NCBI GenBank assembly: GCA_024867545.1
Contig: JANFNE010000039.1
Location: forward strand, 310,001 to 374,000
From: Phytopythium helicoides
Taxonomy: Eukaryota; Oomycota; Peronosporomycetes; Pythiales; Pythiaceae
DNA: 64,000 bases
Direction of reading: 5' to 3'
In this document: piece after piece, positions 43,428-54,200 of the stretch
Position numbering within the stretch: the stretch's first letter is position 1
Layout of the letters: every line of letters begins with the position of its first letter
Notes under the pieces: model-generated
Seen by the model: only the letters and a program-made list of their open reading frames with translations
Database searches by the model: none
Told to the model about the DNA's origin: nothing
Made by a program: the position numbers and the translations under genes

Positions 43428-44695
43428 ATGTCGTGCCAGATCTGCTTCGAGGACTCGGTCAAAATCGCACGGGTCGCCGAGCTCGGCGGCGCGCTCTGCC
43501 GTCGATCGTGCCAGGCGCGCGTCTGCGTGCTGTGCCTCGCACGACATATCGAGGTTTCGCTCGAGAGTTTCTACCCTGGCGTGCTCCCGACCATCCGCTG
43601 TCCGATCTGCTTGCTCCCCATGCGCGTGATGCACTGGACGCTGGCGCTCGCTCGTTCGAAGCGCACGGCAACGAAGGTGTGCGAGCTGCGATCCAAGTAC
43701 GAAACACTGTGCAAGCAGGCCTGCGCACTCACGCCGCCGTGCTGCCACAAAGACGGCTATACGCATCTGCCGGACGAAAACCACATCTACGAGCAGTACA
43801 AGCACGAGCTTACACTGCTGCCCTCCAAGGTTGTAGATTACCGACGCATCGTGGCACGCTTCTGCGGACATCGCGTCGAGGCTCGTGACGTGCTCGATTT
43901 CTCGGAACGCAACTTTGGTATTGCTGCCACACGGGAGTTGATCGAACGCACGCTTCCCCGCATCGCGGACACCGAGCGACGAGCGCGGCTGATGCTAGCG
44001 TTCGTGTACCGGTTCCCTCAGATCGAGACGCGCTGTTGCGGGTTCGATATTTGCTTCAACTGCAAGCGCATCGGTCACCACGAGAAGTGCGACGACTATG
44101 ATGAAGCTATTGATGAGGAGCAGTGCCTGGTGCGCTGTCGCGAGTGTCGTGTGATGCTGATGAAGGTGCAAGGTTGCGACTCTGTCGACTGTGTGTGCGG
44201 CTTCCGCATGACATGGAGTCGTGAGGTCGAGCTGCGAGCGCTGCACAAGCGGAAGGAGCTGCCGGTCGACATTTACGACAAGGTTGCAGTCTGCACTTAC
44301 CTTACTGTGAAGGAGCGAGCCGAAGACATGCGACGTGAGCTGGCCGTAAAACTCGAGCAGATGCGATGGGACCGGTGGATTCGCAAGTACAAGCGAGTCA
44401 TATTCCGCATGGTGGAGAGCTGGGTGTGGCGTCGCCGGTATAGCCGCATCGTTTGCCTTGACTTGCCTGCCAAGTACAAGGAGATTCGAAAGCAGCATGC
44501 GATTGTTTGGGTGTTGACCGTACAAGAACGGTGGTGTTCCGCACAGTTGAGCGATGGCTCTGGCGTCACCGCTTCAGCCTCCTGCTCTCCAGCTTCCAGA
44601 GCGAATTCTTCTGGATGGCCTACCATCGCGAGCACCCTAGCGAGGTCGCGTCCATCCGGGAGGAGGAGACCGCCTTGTTCGCCATCGAGGTCTAG
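43428..44695 (+). CDS. RBR-type RING protein, copy 1
   Basis: This is a putative ubiquitin ligase of RING1-IBR-RING2 order. RING1-like: CQICFED near the start, CRRSCQARVCVLCLARHI, CPICLLPM. IBR-like: CCGFDICFNCKRIGHHEKC. RING2-like: CLVRCRECRVMLMKVQGCDS then VDCVCGFRMTW, where the Cys in QGCD fits the catalytic Cys of HHARI-type ligases. The C-terminal helical module (KYKRVIFRMVESWVWRRRYS) is present twice; the second unit (TVVFRTVERWLWRHRFS) comes after a one-base shift near 44505. The end EEETALFAIEV is shared with the other copies. The start at MSCQ was chosen because it is common to all three paralogues (also 50275-51429 and 56120-57241). Substrate is unknown. Confidence 0.72.
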
Positions 44696-44995
44696 TGTAT
44701 CATAATAAACCTGACGAAATTTACTTGTAGAAAAGCTACAGCTGGGCTGATGAGAGCACTACGTTCCATGAAGGAGCATGCGGTAACTGTGATTCCCCTC
44801 CCTGTGCCATCCATCACCAACAACAATCGGTCAATGCTCCTCAGCTTCGAGTTGACGTTGATTTGACAGGTTTTCAATTATTTTGTTTCAAACGCAGTTA
44901 TTTTATTTCTAAAGATTTAGTTTCCGCCAATCATCAATCGGCATTCGTCAGCGCCACCACTCGAGCTTCCCCATACTCAACCCGAGTGGTTCGCC

Positions 44996-46736
44996 ATGGG
45001 GCGGGGCCTCGATCGCCGCGACGCCGAGCGCCGGCGCCGGCGCCGCTCCGAGAGCAGCGCGAGCTCCGGCAGCGAGCAGCGCGCGCGGCGCCGTCGCTCT
45101 CGTTCTCGCTCTCGTTCTCGTTCTCGCTCTGCGTCGAGGGAGCGCGAGCGCAGCAGGAAGAAGGAGCAGAAGCAGAAGAAGAAGAAGAAAAGTCGGCGGC
45201 GCGCGGACGAGAGCGAGAGCGAGGAGGAGGAGGAGCGCGCGCGGCGCAAGCAGCGCAGGAAGGCGGAGAAGATGCTGGCGTCGTTCGGGTACTCGAACGA
45301 GACCAACCCGTTCGGGGACTCGAACCTGAGCCAGCCGTTCGTGTGGTCCAAGAAGTACGAGGGCGACAAGAAGCGCAGCGCCGCGCCGCCTAGCGACAAG
45401 GAGCTCAAGAGACAGCAGCTGGAGCGCGTCGAGGAGATCAAGAAGGCGCGCAAGCGACGCGAGGAGCGCGAGGCCGAGAAGGAGGAAATGGAGAGGCTCA
45501 AGAGCGAGGAGATGCGCATGCGCGACGCAGAGCAGTACGAGGACTGGCAGCAGAAAGAGGAGGACTTCCACCTGCAGCAGACCAAGGTGCGCTCCAAGCT
45601 GCGCATCCAGGCGCGCAGAGAGAAGCCCGTCGACCTGCTGGCGAAGAACCTGCTGCTCGTGTCGGCGCGCGCAGCAAAGGACGAGGACAAGGAGGACTTC
45701 TTCAACAGAGAGATTGCCAACGTGCGCGTCGAGCACCGCCGCCCGTACGCGATCGTCGAGGTGCTGTCCATGGACGAGCTCGAGGAGCTACGCAACGACA
45801 TTGCGACGTATTTGGAGCTCGAGGGCGAGAAGTGGCGAGAATGCAGAGTTCTGGCGGCTGATGACGCTCGTTTGCGCCGATCGTATCCGCCGACTGCGTC
45901 GGTCGCAAAGCGAGAACAGCGCTGGTCGCGGAGCTATCCACGAGTCCGTGAATGATACCATCACTGACATGCTCCAGGGTAAGAAAAAGAAGAGCTGCGC
46001 AAACTTCAGGGAGAGGTCGCGGACACCATTGCGAGCGCAGAGCACACCGCCGGAGTAGACGTGGAGTTCTGGGAGGAGGTTGAGCAGCAGATCAAGGTGT
46101 ACCAGGCTCGTGCGAAGCTCAAGGAGCTCCATGAAGACATGCTGGACAAGCTCGCCGATCTCATGAATGAGCATGAGCAGCGGGCATTTGAAGCCGAGAG
46201 CCAGAAGGCGGCTGCGAGCCGCAGCAGCACGGATGGACGCGACGACAGCCGCGAGGCGCGCGAGATGGAGCAGTCGTTCGCAGAAAAAGAAGGCGAGGAA
46301 GGCGGGGACCAGCTTGGCGCTGCCGACGAAGTCGCGCTGCCGACAAAGGGACTTCCCGAGTGGAGCGAGAAGTACCAGCCGCGCAAGCCAAGATATTTCA
46401 ATCGCGTCAAGACAGGCTACGACTGGAACAAGTACAACCAGACGCACTACGACCACGACAACCCGCCACCCAAGGTTGTGCAGGGCTACAAGTTCAATCT
46501 GTTTTACCCCTGACCTCATCGACAAGACCAAGGCGCCGCGATTCGTACTCGAAAAGTCCAACTCGCCCGACTTTTGCATCATCCGGTTCACTGCGGGTCC
46601 TCCTTACCAAGACATCGCGTTCAAGATTGTCAACCGCGAGTGGGAGTACTCGCACAAGCGCGGCTTCAAGAGCGTGTTCGAGCGCGGCATCCTGCACCTC
46701 TATTTCAACTTCAAGCGCCATCGCTACCGTCGCTAG
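44996..46736 (+). CDS. CACTN: cactin (spliceosome-associated protein)
   Basis: Cactin is a nuclear, spliceosome-linked protein. The start at 44996 (MGRGLDRRDAER) leads an Arg/Ser-rich domain and a long charged helix. Family landmarks are FGYSNETNPFGDSNLSQPFVW, then EFWRLMTLVCADRIRRLR, EFWEEVEQQIKVYQARAKL, RKPRYFNRVKTGYDWNKYNQ, and the highly conserved end RFTAGPPYQDIAFKIVNREW, YSHKRGFKSVFERGILHLYF, NFKRHRYRR. The stop is at 46734-46736. Frame changes near 45835, 45985 and 46510 are one-base each. The C-terminus is nearly identical to cactins from distant eukaryotes, so the gene is surely active and the shifts are likely assembly errors. Confidence 0.95.
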
Positions 46737-46932
46737 AGGAAGTTGCTGCTCAACGGCGTGGCAGGTACCCATGCAAAGCAAGTCACTCGAGTTGGTTTAC
46801 CTTGCAGAGAGACCAGCTTCATGCAAATATATTCGGCCATTAGGGCCGCTGCAGGCTGTCTTCACCGCTACGCACGTGTATTTACCTATTGACTGCTTCA
46901 TTTGGCGTAGCGTGCTCCCATTCTGGCAAACC

Positions 46933-49231
46933 TTAGTGGCAATGCGAGCATACACCACCTGCCGTCGTACGCCCGAAGTAACGCTGCAGCAGAAGCTGGC
47001 GTTTGGATGCTTCGATGCCATCGCTCTTGAGCGGGACCTGGTAGGCAGCGCCGCCACGCACAGGCTCGATCTTGAACTCGCCAAGCAGCTCGGGGCACTG
47101 CTTCAATCCCTCACCAATCTGTTGGCACTCGTTCAGCAGGTCGAATGCGATCGCGGGCGTCACAACCGAGTCGTGAGCGTAGTCAGGGTGTGCGCGCACA
47201 AAACGACGCATCCAGGTGGCAGCCGTGGGCAGCTCGCCCGACGCGCGCTTGGCAATGAGGCAAAGGTAGCGAGAAACGATGGTTCGCGTTGCCTCGTCGC
47301 ATTCGATGTAGTCGAGGTAAGCGTAGCAGAGCGGGATGAGGCCCGTGAAGTACGTTCCCTTGCCGAGCATGATCTCCGCGATCGTCATGGGCTCACACCG
47401 GTCGACATTCTCGTGCAGACTGCAGCAACCGCTCTTCGACGAGCAATCACCAGCCTCGGGCGGCGCCAAGTGGGAGCGGAAGTAGAACTTCTCGTCCATG
47501 ACGGCGTTCACACGATGGGCAGCCTCCATGTTCTCGTTTACGCGCGACAGAGGGATGTAGAGGTTTAGGTCGAACGTCAGGATCACTCGCGACACGAGCG
47601 CGATGAAGACCGTGAAGGCGGCGTTCTCGAAGTCTGTCAGCTGGATCTCCATGGATCGGAACTCGGTACGCCAGCCCACGTGGTTGTTCTTGTCATGGGA
47701 ACCATCGGCGCCAGCAGGGAGCGGCGGAGGCGGCTTCCAGCGCACAGTCTGCCAGTTTGTCGACTGGATGTTCTCGAAGTGGTCCGTCTCGCGCTCGTTG
47801 TCCAGGTGCAGGCGCTGCTTGTAGATGACGAGCGGGTCGCGGATGAACAAGGTGCGAGATGTGCGACGCCAGCAGATGATCGACGCCGTTCTCGGTCAAC
47901 GTCTTGTACGAAGCCTCATCATACGGCACCTCGACGTCGTTGTACTTGTCCGTGCGCGTGTGCGGGTCCTTGCCGCCGTTGTGGTTGCAAATGTACGTCG
48001 AGATGCCCTCATAGCGCGACTTGGGCAGGCGCTTGACGCCGCCGCCAGCCATCTTGGCGTACTTGGCCTGCGTTTCCGGGTCTGTCGGCGGCTCGGCCTC
48101 GCCCAGCTCCTGCGGTGTGCGGTCGTCGACGGCCGCCGAAATGGTCGCCCAGCGCACGTCCGTATCGGCAAGTCGGCCCTTGAGAATGGGCGTCGCGGCC
48201 GTGAGCGCCAGCAGAATTGGTGAGAGCACGCCGAGGTGGTCGTACAAGTGGCGCGATTCTCCAATGTTCTTGGCCTGGAATGTGACCTGCAGGCAGCACA
48301 TGCCCATGCCAAACGCCATGCAGTCCATGTGGATGAAGCCCGGGTACGGCTCGGCCGGCGGGGGCGGCGCCGTCATCTGCGAACTCTTGCGGTAGCGATG
48401 CTGCGGCTCGGCGTCGTTGCGAGGCGCCGCCTTGAGCTCGTCGTCCTCGCTCGTGGTGGAGTTCGCGTCCTCGGTGAGCGAGGACGACGAAAGCGCGCGC
48501 TTGGACTCGTAGAGCGGGCGCGATCGCTCCGCGTTCCATGCCTCGTCGGCGCCGTGCACGCTCTCGTCCTTGTCGCTGGGCGTGTAGACGTCGCGGAAGA
48601 CTGGGACGCGGATGTCGACCTTGCGCGTGCGGCGCTTGCGGATGTTGCGCGTGAGCGTGGCGAAGCGCGGGTGCGGGTTAATGACGGCGTCGCTGACGTA
48701 GTCCGACTCGGCCACGGGTCCGCGCGGCTCGGTGGGCGGCCACGTGAACTCGTTGACGCCCATCATGGGGAAGGCCGTGACGGACGGGCGCGATCTCGTC
48801 CTCACGCAGCACCTCGAGCAGCCGCGCGCGGCGCAGGCGCATGTTGGCCTCGACCTTGCGCAGGTCCGTCGTGAAGCCGCCGTAGGGCGCGCTGGGCGTG
48901 CCTTCGATCATCCACGCGCCATACTCGGGCACCCAGCTGCAGCCGTCGACGGGCGCCGCGCCGCCGTGCGCCTGGCGCGACTTGGCCTCCTTGTCGCGCA
49001 GCTCGGCCAAATCTCGGCGCCGCGCAGCGACAGCAGCGGCGCGCGGCGCGCCGCGTCCATGCGGAAGACGCCGTACTCGAGCTCGTCGCCCCACTTGAGC
49101 TCGTCGCCCTCGATGTCCTTGACGCGCCGGTAGATGTGCAGGAACTGGTCGATGCCGTGCGCGCGCACGTGCTCGAGCCAGGCGAGCGCGTCGTCCCAGT
49201 CCAGCGGACTGCCCTCGACCAGCAGCCCCAT
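46933..49231 (-). CDS. GCLC: glutamate-cysteine ligase catalytic subunit
   Basis: The enzyme joins glutamate and cysteine with ATP in the first, rate-limiting step of glutathione synthesis. The start at 49231 reads MGLLVEGSPLDWDDALAWL, as in eukaryotic (group 2) enzymes. Further landmarks are ILKWGDEL-type KWGDELEYGVFRMD, VDGCSWVPEYGAWMIEGTP, NPHPRFATLTRNIRKRR, HMDCMAFGMGMCCLQVTF, YDHLGVLSPILLALTAATP, DVRWATISAAVDDRTP, and NNHVGWRTEFRSMEIQLTDF. The stop is at 46933-46935. Frame changes near 49010, 48790 and 47855. CCAAT boxes lie upstream at 49393 and 49435. Length and order fit the family. Confidence 0.93.
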
Positions 49232-50274
49232 GGCGAGCGAGCCTTGGTGGCGAGCCTTGAAGATGGAGCCGAGAGCTATTAGGAGAATGAAGCTTTGCAG
49301 GTGGTTGGCGAGCGAAAAGGGCGAGAGTACTGACCCATCTCGCACACAGACGGGGCGACAAGTTAAAATTAGATCGATTTGACGCGTTTTCAGCCAATGG
49401 GAGATGGACGTGTGACCGCTGGGGAATTTATTGACCAATCAAAAGGAGAGATTGAGCACCTGGAAGTGACGCGGGACCAGGCGGAGATCGTATATGCCGG
49501 TGCGCGACATGCCCGCGGATAGATTACGCAAACTGATGGCAAAAGGGTATGTACGCGTATTGATTACCAATATCATGAGGTTTGTATGCAGATACGCACT
49601 TTGTGAGCTTACAGTACTGCGAAACTGCCACGCAAACAGTGTTGAAGTGAATCTGGAGGGAATCACCGTTTTCATCTCCTTCCTGACGTGAATTCGAGCA
49701 AATCCGAGGGGAAGATGACGACTGGATCACGACGAGATCGGTTCGTCGAGCAAACAGCGAGAAGATCTCTTTCTTTCTTCTGCAAGTACATCGAAGGATC
49801 ACTTCAAGTTGCTCCTGCTGCTTGAAGAGGGATAAGCTAACCCGATGCTTTCTCTTTCTCTGCCACCATCGAGTCGCGAAAACACATTATGCGTCCACTG
49901 GTGGAGCTTGTCGCGCTGTAGGCGCTGTAGGAATGGCTTTCTGACATTGGCTTGTTCCAAATCACTCGGCAAAAGGGTTCCTTGTAGTGGCTGCAAGCCT
50001 GCAGCCATCGTAATAGTTGTGAACGCACTAACTCACGCATTTTGGCTACTATGGAGATGCATCTGCATGTTCATGTCTTGGAACCAGAGCGGGCTCCCGA
50101 CAAATGTTGACTGCTACATTGCGTCCATCTCATGGTTCTCATTGTGAGGGGTTCCTCGGGGGCTGAGGAGAAGGGAAGAGCAATGCTGCCAGACTCTAAT
50201 GATAACACGAACTTCTTCACTAGAAATAGTGGAATAGATAAGATATAGTATTTTTGCTCGCGCGGTACTCCTTC
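49232..50274. other. intergenic region
   Basis: About 1 kb between the GCLC start and the end of RBR copy 2 (both minus). CCAAT boxes near 49393 and 49435 mark the GCLC promoter. The rest is AT-richer, with no supported gene. Confidence 0.6.
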
Positions 50275-51429
50275 CTACTCCTCACCACAAACGTCCATGG
50301 CGAATAATGCATCTTCTTCTTCCTGGATCATCACCTCCTCCTCTTTGTGCTCACGGTAGTATGCGGCCCAGAACACATATCTCGGAATACTCTCGAGCAC
50401 GCGGTCGAAACGGTGACGCCATAGCCATTTTTCGATCAGGCGGTACACAACATTTTTGTAGCACTGTGTCCATGCATCCAGTCGCTTCAACCGCATCCGA
50501 ACATGACGCTCAACGAGCTCGTGCTGAATAACTCTTGAGCAATTCCACACTCGAAGGAACGACTCGAGCGCGGTTCTGTCATAAATGTCGACCGGTAGAA
50601 CTTTTTTCATGTGCAGCGTGCGCAGCTCGACCTCACGACTCCATGTCATGCGGAAGCCGCACACACAGTCGACAGAGTCGCAACCCTGAACCTTCATCAG
50701 CATCACACGGCACTCGCGACAGCGCACCAGGCACTGCTCCTCATCTATAGCTTCCTCAAAGTCGTTGCACTTCTTGTGGTGACCGATGCGCTTGCAGTTG
50801 AAGCAAATATCGAATCCGCAACAACGCGTCTCGATCTGAGGGAATCGATATAAGAACGCCAGCATCAGCCGCGCTCGACGCTCGCTGTCCGCGATGTGGC
50901 GAAGCGTGCGTTCGACCAACTCCCGCGTGGCAGCAATGCCAAAGTTGCGCTCCGAGAAATTGAGCACCTCATGAGCCTCGACGCGATGTCCGCAGAAGCG
51001 TGCCACGATCCGTCGGTAGTCGACAACCTTGGAGGGCAGCAGTGTGAGCTCGTGCTTGTACTGCTCGTAGAAATTGTCTTCGTCCGGCAGATGCGTGTAG
51101 CCGTCCTTGTGGCAGCACGGCGGTGTGAGTGCGCAGGCCTGCTTGCACAGTGTCTCGTACTTGGCTCGCAGATTACCTAGCTTTTTAGCTGTGAGGTTTG
51201 AGCTCGAGAGGGCTTGCGTCCAATGTGTCAGTCGCATGGGGAGCAAGCAGACCGGACAGCGGATGGTCGGGAGCACGCCGGGGTAGAAACTCTCAAGCGA
51301 GACCTCAATGTGTCGTGCGAGGCACAGCACGCAGACGCGCGCCTGGCACGATCGGCGACAGAGTGCACCGCCAAGCTCGGCGACCTGCGCGATCTTGACC
51401 GAGTCCTCGAAGCAGATCTGGCACGACAT
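50275..51429 (-). CDS. RBR-type RING protein, copy 2
   Basis: This is an intact 384-residue paralogue with the same order: CQICFEDSVKIAQVAEL (RING1), CCGFDICFNCKRIGHHKKC (IBR), CRECRVMLMKVQGCDS and VDCVCGFRMTW (RING2), then one C-terminal helical module (YKNVVYRLIEKWLWRHRF) and the tail EEEDALFAMDVCGEE. The start at 51429 (MSCQ) is the one shared by all copies. The frame is open further 5' to 51591, and that stretch also resembles copy 3 (DATAVLQAKQP), so it is either a conserved 5' UTR or an extra N-terminus. No frameshift. The gene is opposite in strand to copies 1 and 3. Confidence 0.75.
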   Translation of the reverse strand: MSCQICFEDSVKIAQVAELGGALCRRSCQARVCVLCLARHIEVSLESFYPGVLPTIRCPVCLLPMRLTHWTQALSSSNLTAKKLGNLRAKYETLCKQACALTPPCCHKDGYTHLPDEDNFYEQYKHELTLLPSKVVDYRRIVARFCGHRVEAHEVLNFSERNFGIAATRELVERTLRHIADSERRARLMLAFLYRFPQIETRCCGFDICFNCKRIGHHKKCNDFEEAIDEEQCLVRCRECRVMLMKVQGCDSVDCVCGFRMTWSREVELRTLHMKKVLPVDIYDRTALESFLRVWNCSRVIQHELVERHVRMRLKRLDAWTQCYKNVVYRLIEKWLWRHRFDRVLESIPRYVFWAAYYREHKEEEVMIQEEEDALFAMDVCGEE

Positions 51430-52480
51430 GACTGGCTGCTTGGCTTGTAGTACTGCAGTAGCGTCGAAAATTTGCAATGTGGTGTTGCGATGCTGTGGAG
51501 GCTGCTGTTTGGCTGCTGGTGAGTTGGAAACTGGGCACGGCGCCAAGCAAGCCGAGTTGAAGGCGAACCCATCGGTGAGACCAACACTCACGAAAAGGCA
51601 ACTTGGTTGATTTTCCTGTGTACTCCTTCCTCTCGGGCGGGAGGCACTAAGTGCATTGCTGAGCTAGTAGGACAGTAAATGTTGGTGCGTGGCAAGGGAG
51701 TCGCTGGAAAATGTGATGACATCCAGCGAGCACCAGATGAAAAACGCGTCCGGGGATCGTAATGCCACCATACAGATTTCGCCGGAGCTCGAGCGCTGCG
51801 ACAACATTTAGCCCTAGCGGCTTCGCGAGTCCCTCGCTGCAAGCAGGTAGATGTGTACAGTCATGACATGCGGATTGGCTAGGAGTTGCGACCATGTCAA
51901 GGGCATGGTGATCGCCGTTGTGTCCTGTGGGCTTTTGTGTGGGCTAGTACTGCACACTGCAAAGCCACTTGAAGTTGCGCGCTGACTTCTGCTGCAAATC
52001 GACCAATCACCTCGCAGCGCCAGTGCTGACTCGCTCGCAGTGGAAGAGGGTTGTCAAGACCGCTTCACGCTGGCTCGGGCGCTTTCCAGGCCGCGCGCCA
52101 CGCCATCCCTCAATCCTTTGTCGTGATGGAGGCGGTCACCGCGCCGACACTCTACCAAGCGCGAGGAAAGATACTCGTCAGCGACCAGGACTTGTCCGTA
52201 GAAGCCATGAGTACGTGGCAGGTGTGCAATCGCATTCGGCGGGTTTTCCACGTCTCAGAACCGTCTTCTATACAAACTCCAAGTCAGCGCGTTCCACCCT
52301 CTACGGGACCCTGTATAAGCCGCCGCCCTCTGAAACCAAGTGTCGCGTACCGTACGACGCCAGCAGCTACGCTCGATACGTGGCTTAGTGCTCGTTAGTT
52401 CGTGGCGGGATAGCGTCGGAGCGCGCCGCCCACCGCGCCCACCGCCCGCTGCAGTCCACCGCCAGCCTCCCGCGCGATCC
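51430..52480. other. intergenic region
   Basis: The left 170 bases resemble the region 5' of RBR copy 3. An open frame at 52051-52398 (from an ATG at 52126: MEAVTAPTLYQARGKIL) has no family match I recognise and may be chance. The rest probably holds divergent promoters. Confidence 0.5.
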
Positions 52481-53997
52481 ATGAGCGTCACCACCGCCGA
52501 GCGCGCCGTGGTGCTCACGGCGTCGCCCTCGGCGTCCGCGGCGGCGTCTCGGCAGCTCGCCAACGACGAGAAGACGGCGGCGCTCGTGGCCACGTGCTCG
52601 GCCATGCTCTCGCTCGCGCTGCTGCTGCGCCTCACGGCCGCCTACCTGCTGCAGCTCAAGCTCAAGCGCGGCCGCCGCGTCACGCTGCTGGGAATCGTAA
52701 GCGTCAACCTCGGCGTCGCGCTGCACGCGCTCGATGTGAGCGTCTACGTCGTGCTTTGGTACGCCGTCAGCATCGGCATGACGCTCTTCAACAAGTGGTT
52801 CCTGCGCGTCTGGGCCGACGGGGGATACCCGTTTGCCACCACCATGACCTGCGTCAACATGTTCGTCAAGATGCTGCTCTCGCGCGTCGTCGACCGATGC
52901 TGCAGAGGAGACTCGGGGAGCCGCATGGCGCGCCTCGCGCCAGCCGTCTACTGGAAGCTCGCCGTGCCCATCGGACTATGCACGGCGCTAGACATCATGC
53001 TCTCCAATCTCTCACTGTTCTACATCACCGTCACGGTCTACACGGTTGTCAAGTCGGGAGGCAACGTCTGGTACGTGCAGGATGGTAGACGCGGTTGGTC
53101 TTGCTCGCTGCTAACTCGTTGCTGTGGCGCTACTCTAGGAATCTGCTGTTCTCGATCCTCCTAGGCCACCAACGCGCATCCCCGCCATTGTTTGTCGTCA
53201 TCTTGCTCATCTCGTCCGGGCTGATGCTGGCGAGCTACGGCTCGGCGCAGTTTGTCTGGCGAGGTTTCCTTCTCGTGCTCTGCGCGTCCGTCATCGGCAC
53301 GCTACGCTGGGTACTGACGCAGTCGCTGCTGCAGTCCATGGATGACGACGGGTCACACAAAATCCTCGCCGTTGTCTATTACATTTCCCCGGCGAGCGCG
53401 ATCGGATTATTGCCGATTGCGTTCGCGACTGAGGCAAGCGACATGGCTACATCGCGCTTCGTGCTGGACTCGTCGCTGCTTGTTCAGTCCATGATGTTCA
53501 TCTTCGTTAGCGGCTGCCTCGCGTTCGTGCTGATCTTTATTGAAATCTCACTTGTGAAAAAGACGTCAGCTTTGTCGCTGGGTATTGCTGGCAGCTTCAA
53601 GGACGTCACTCAGGTGCTTCTTGCAGTCTTCATCTTCGGCGACCAGCTGCTACCAATCAACGTTGCTGGACTTGTCGTGGCAACATGCGGCATGTTATTC
53701 TATGCGTTCCTAAAGCACTCGGCTGCAGAAAGCGACGAGATCGAGTACAAGAGAGTATCGACGTCCTCCGTGGATTCTACCGACGTGTCCGAGATTTCCA
53801 GCGCATCGTCGTCGATTCAGAGCGATGGTGAAGTCGAAAGTGGCTCCAGATCTACGTTTCATCCCGCTCCACAGGTGATCCACATGAAGGAGCTGCGTCG
53901 AACACCTTCGGCGCTGAAAGGAGCCTCGAGCGTGCTACGCCGCGAGAGCAAGGAGTATCACTCAGAGCTGAAGGCTTCAGGCGCCTCGAATGTATGA
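52481..53997 (+). CDS. SLC35-type nucleotide-sugar/triose-phosphate transporter
   Basis: This is a drug/metabolite-superfamily transporter of the Golgi/ER, closest in look to SLC35C2. Exon 1 is 52481-53070, the intron is 53071-53138 (GTACGTG..CTCTAG) and exon 2 ends at TGA 53995-53997. About ten hydrophobic segments are visible; landmarks are WYAVSIGMTLFNKWFLRVW, FATTMTCVNMFVKMLL, IMLSNLSLFYITVTVYTVVK, GTLRWVLTQSLLQSM, TSALSLGIAGSFKDVTQVLL and FGDQLLPINVAGLVVATCGM. The C-terminal tail is long, Ser-rich and cytosolic (SSVDSTDVSEISSASSS). Substrate cannot be read from sequence. No frame break. Confidence 0.85.
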
Positions 53998-54200
53998 GGT
54001 CGGCTCGACAGGCGGTTCGTTTGACATCTTGAAGATCGTGCTGTGAAGAGTGTATCATTATTTCTTGTGGGGGTAAGTCGGGCCGGGGCTTGGTGAAGAG
54101 AGTAGCGAGTGAGTAAAGCCCCGAGGCGAGAAGAAAACAATATAGACAGATAGACTCAAAAGCGAGGCGCCTTTCACCATCCGATTGCTGTTGTCATTCA

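Noticed and set aside
52051..52398. ORF with an ATG at 52126 (MEAVTAPTLYQARGK)
   Set aside because: The first 45 codons look protein-like, but the rest is Pro/Ser low-complexity and ends near the transporter gene; no family recognised.
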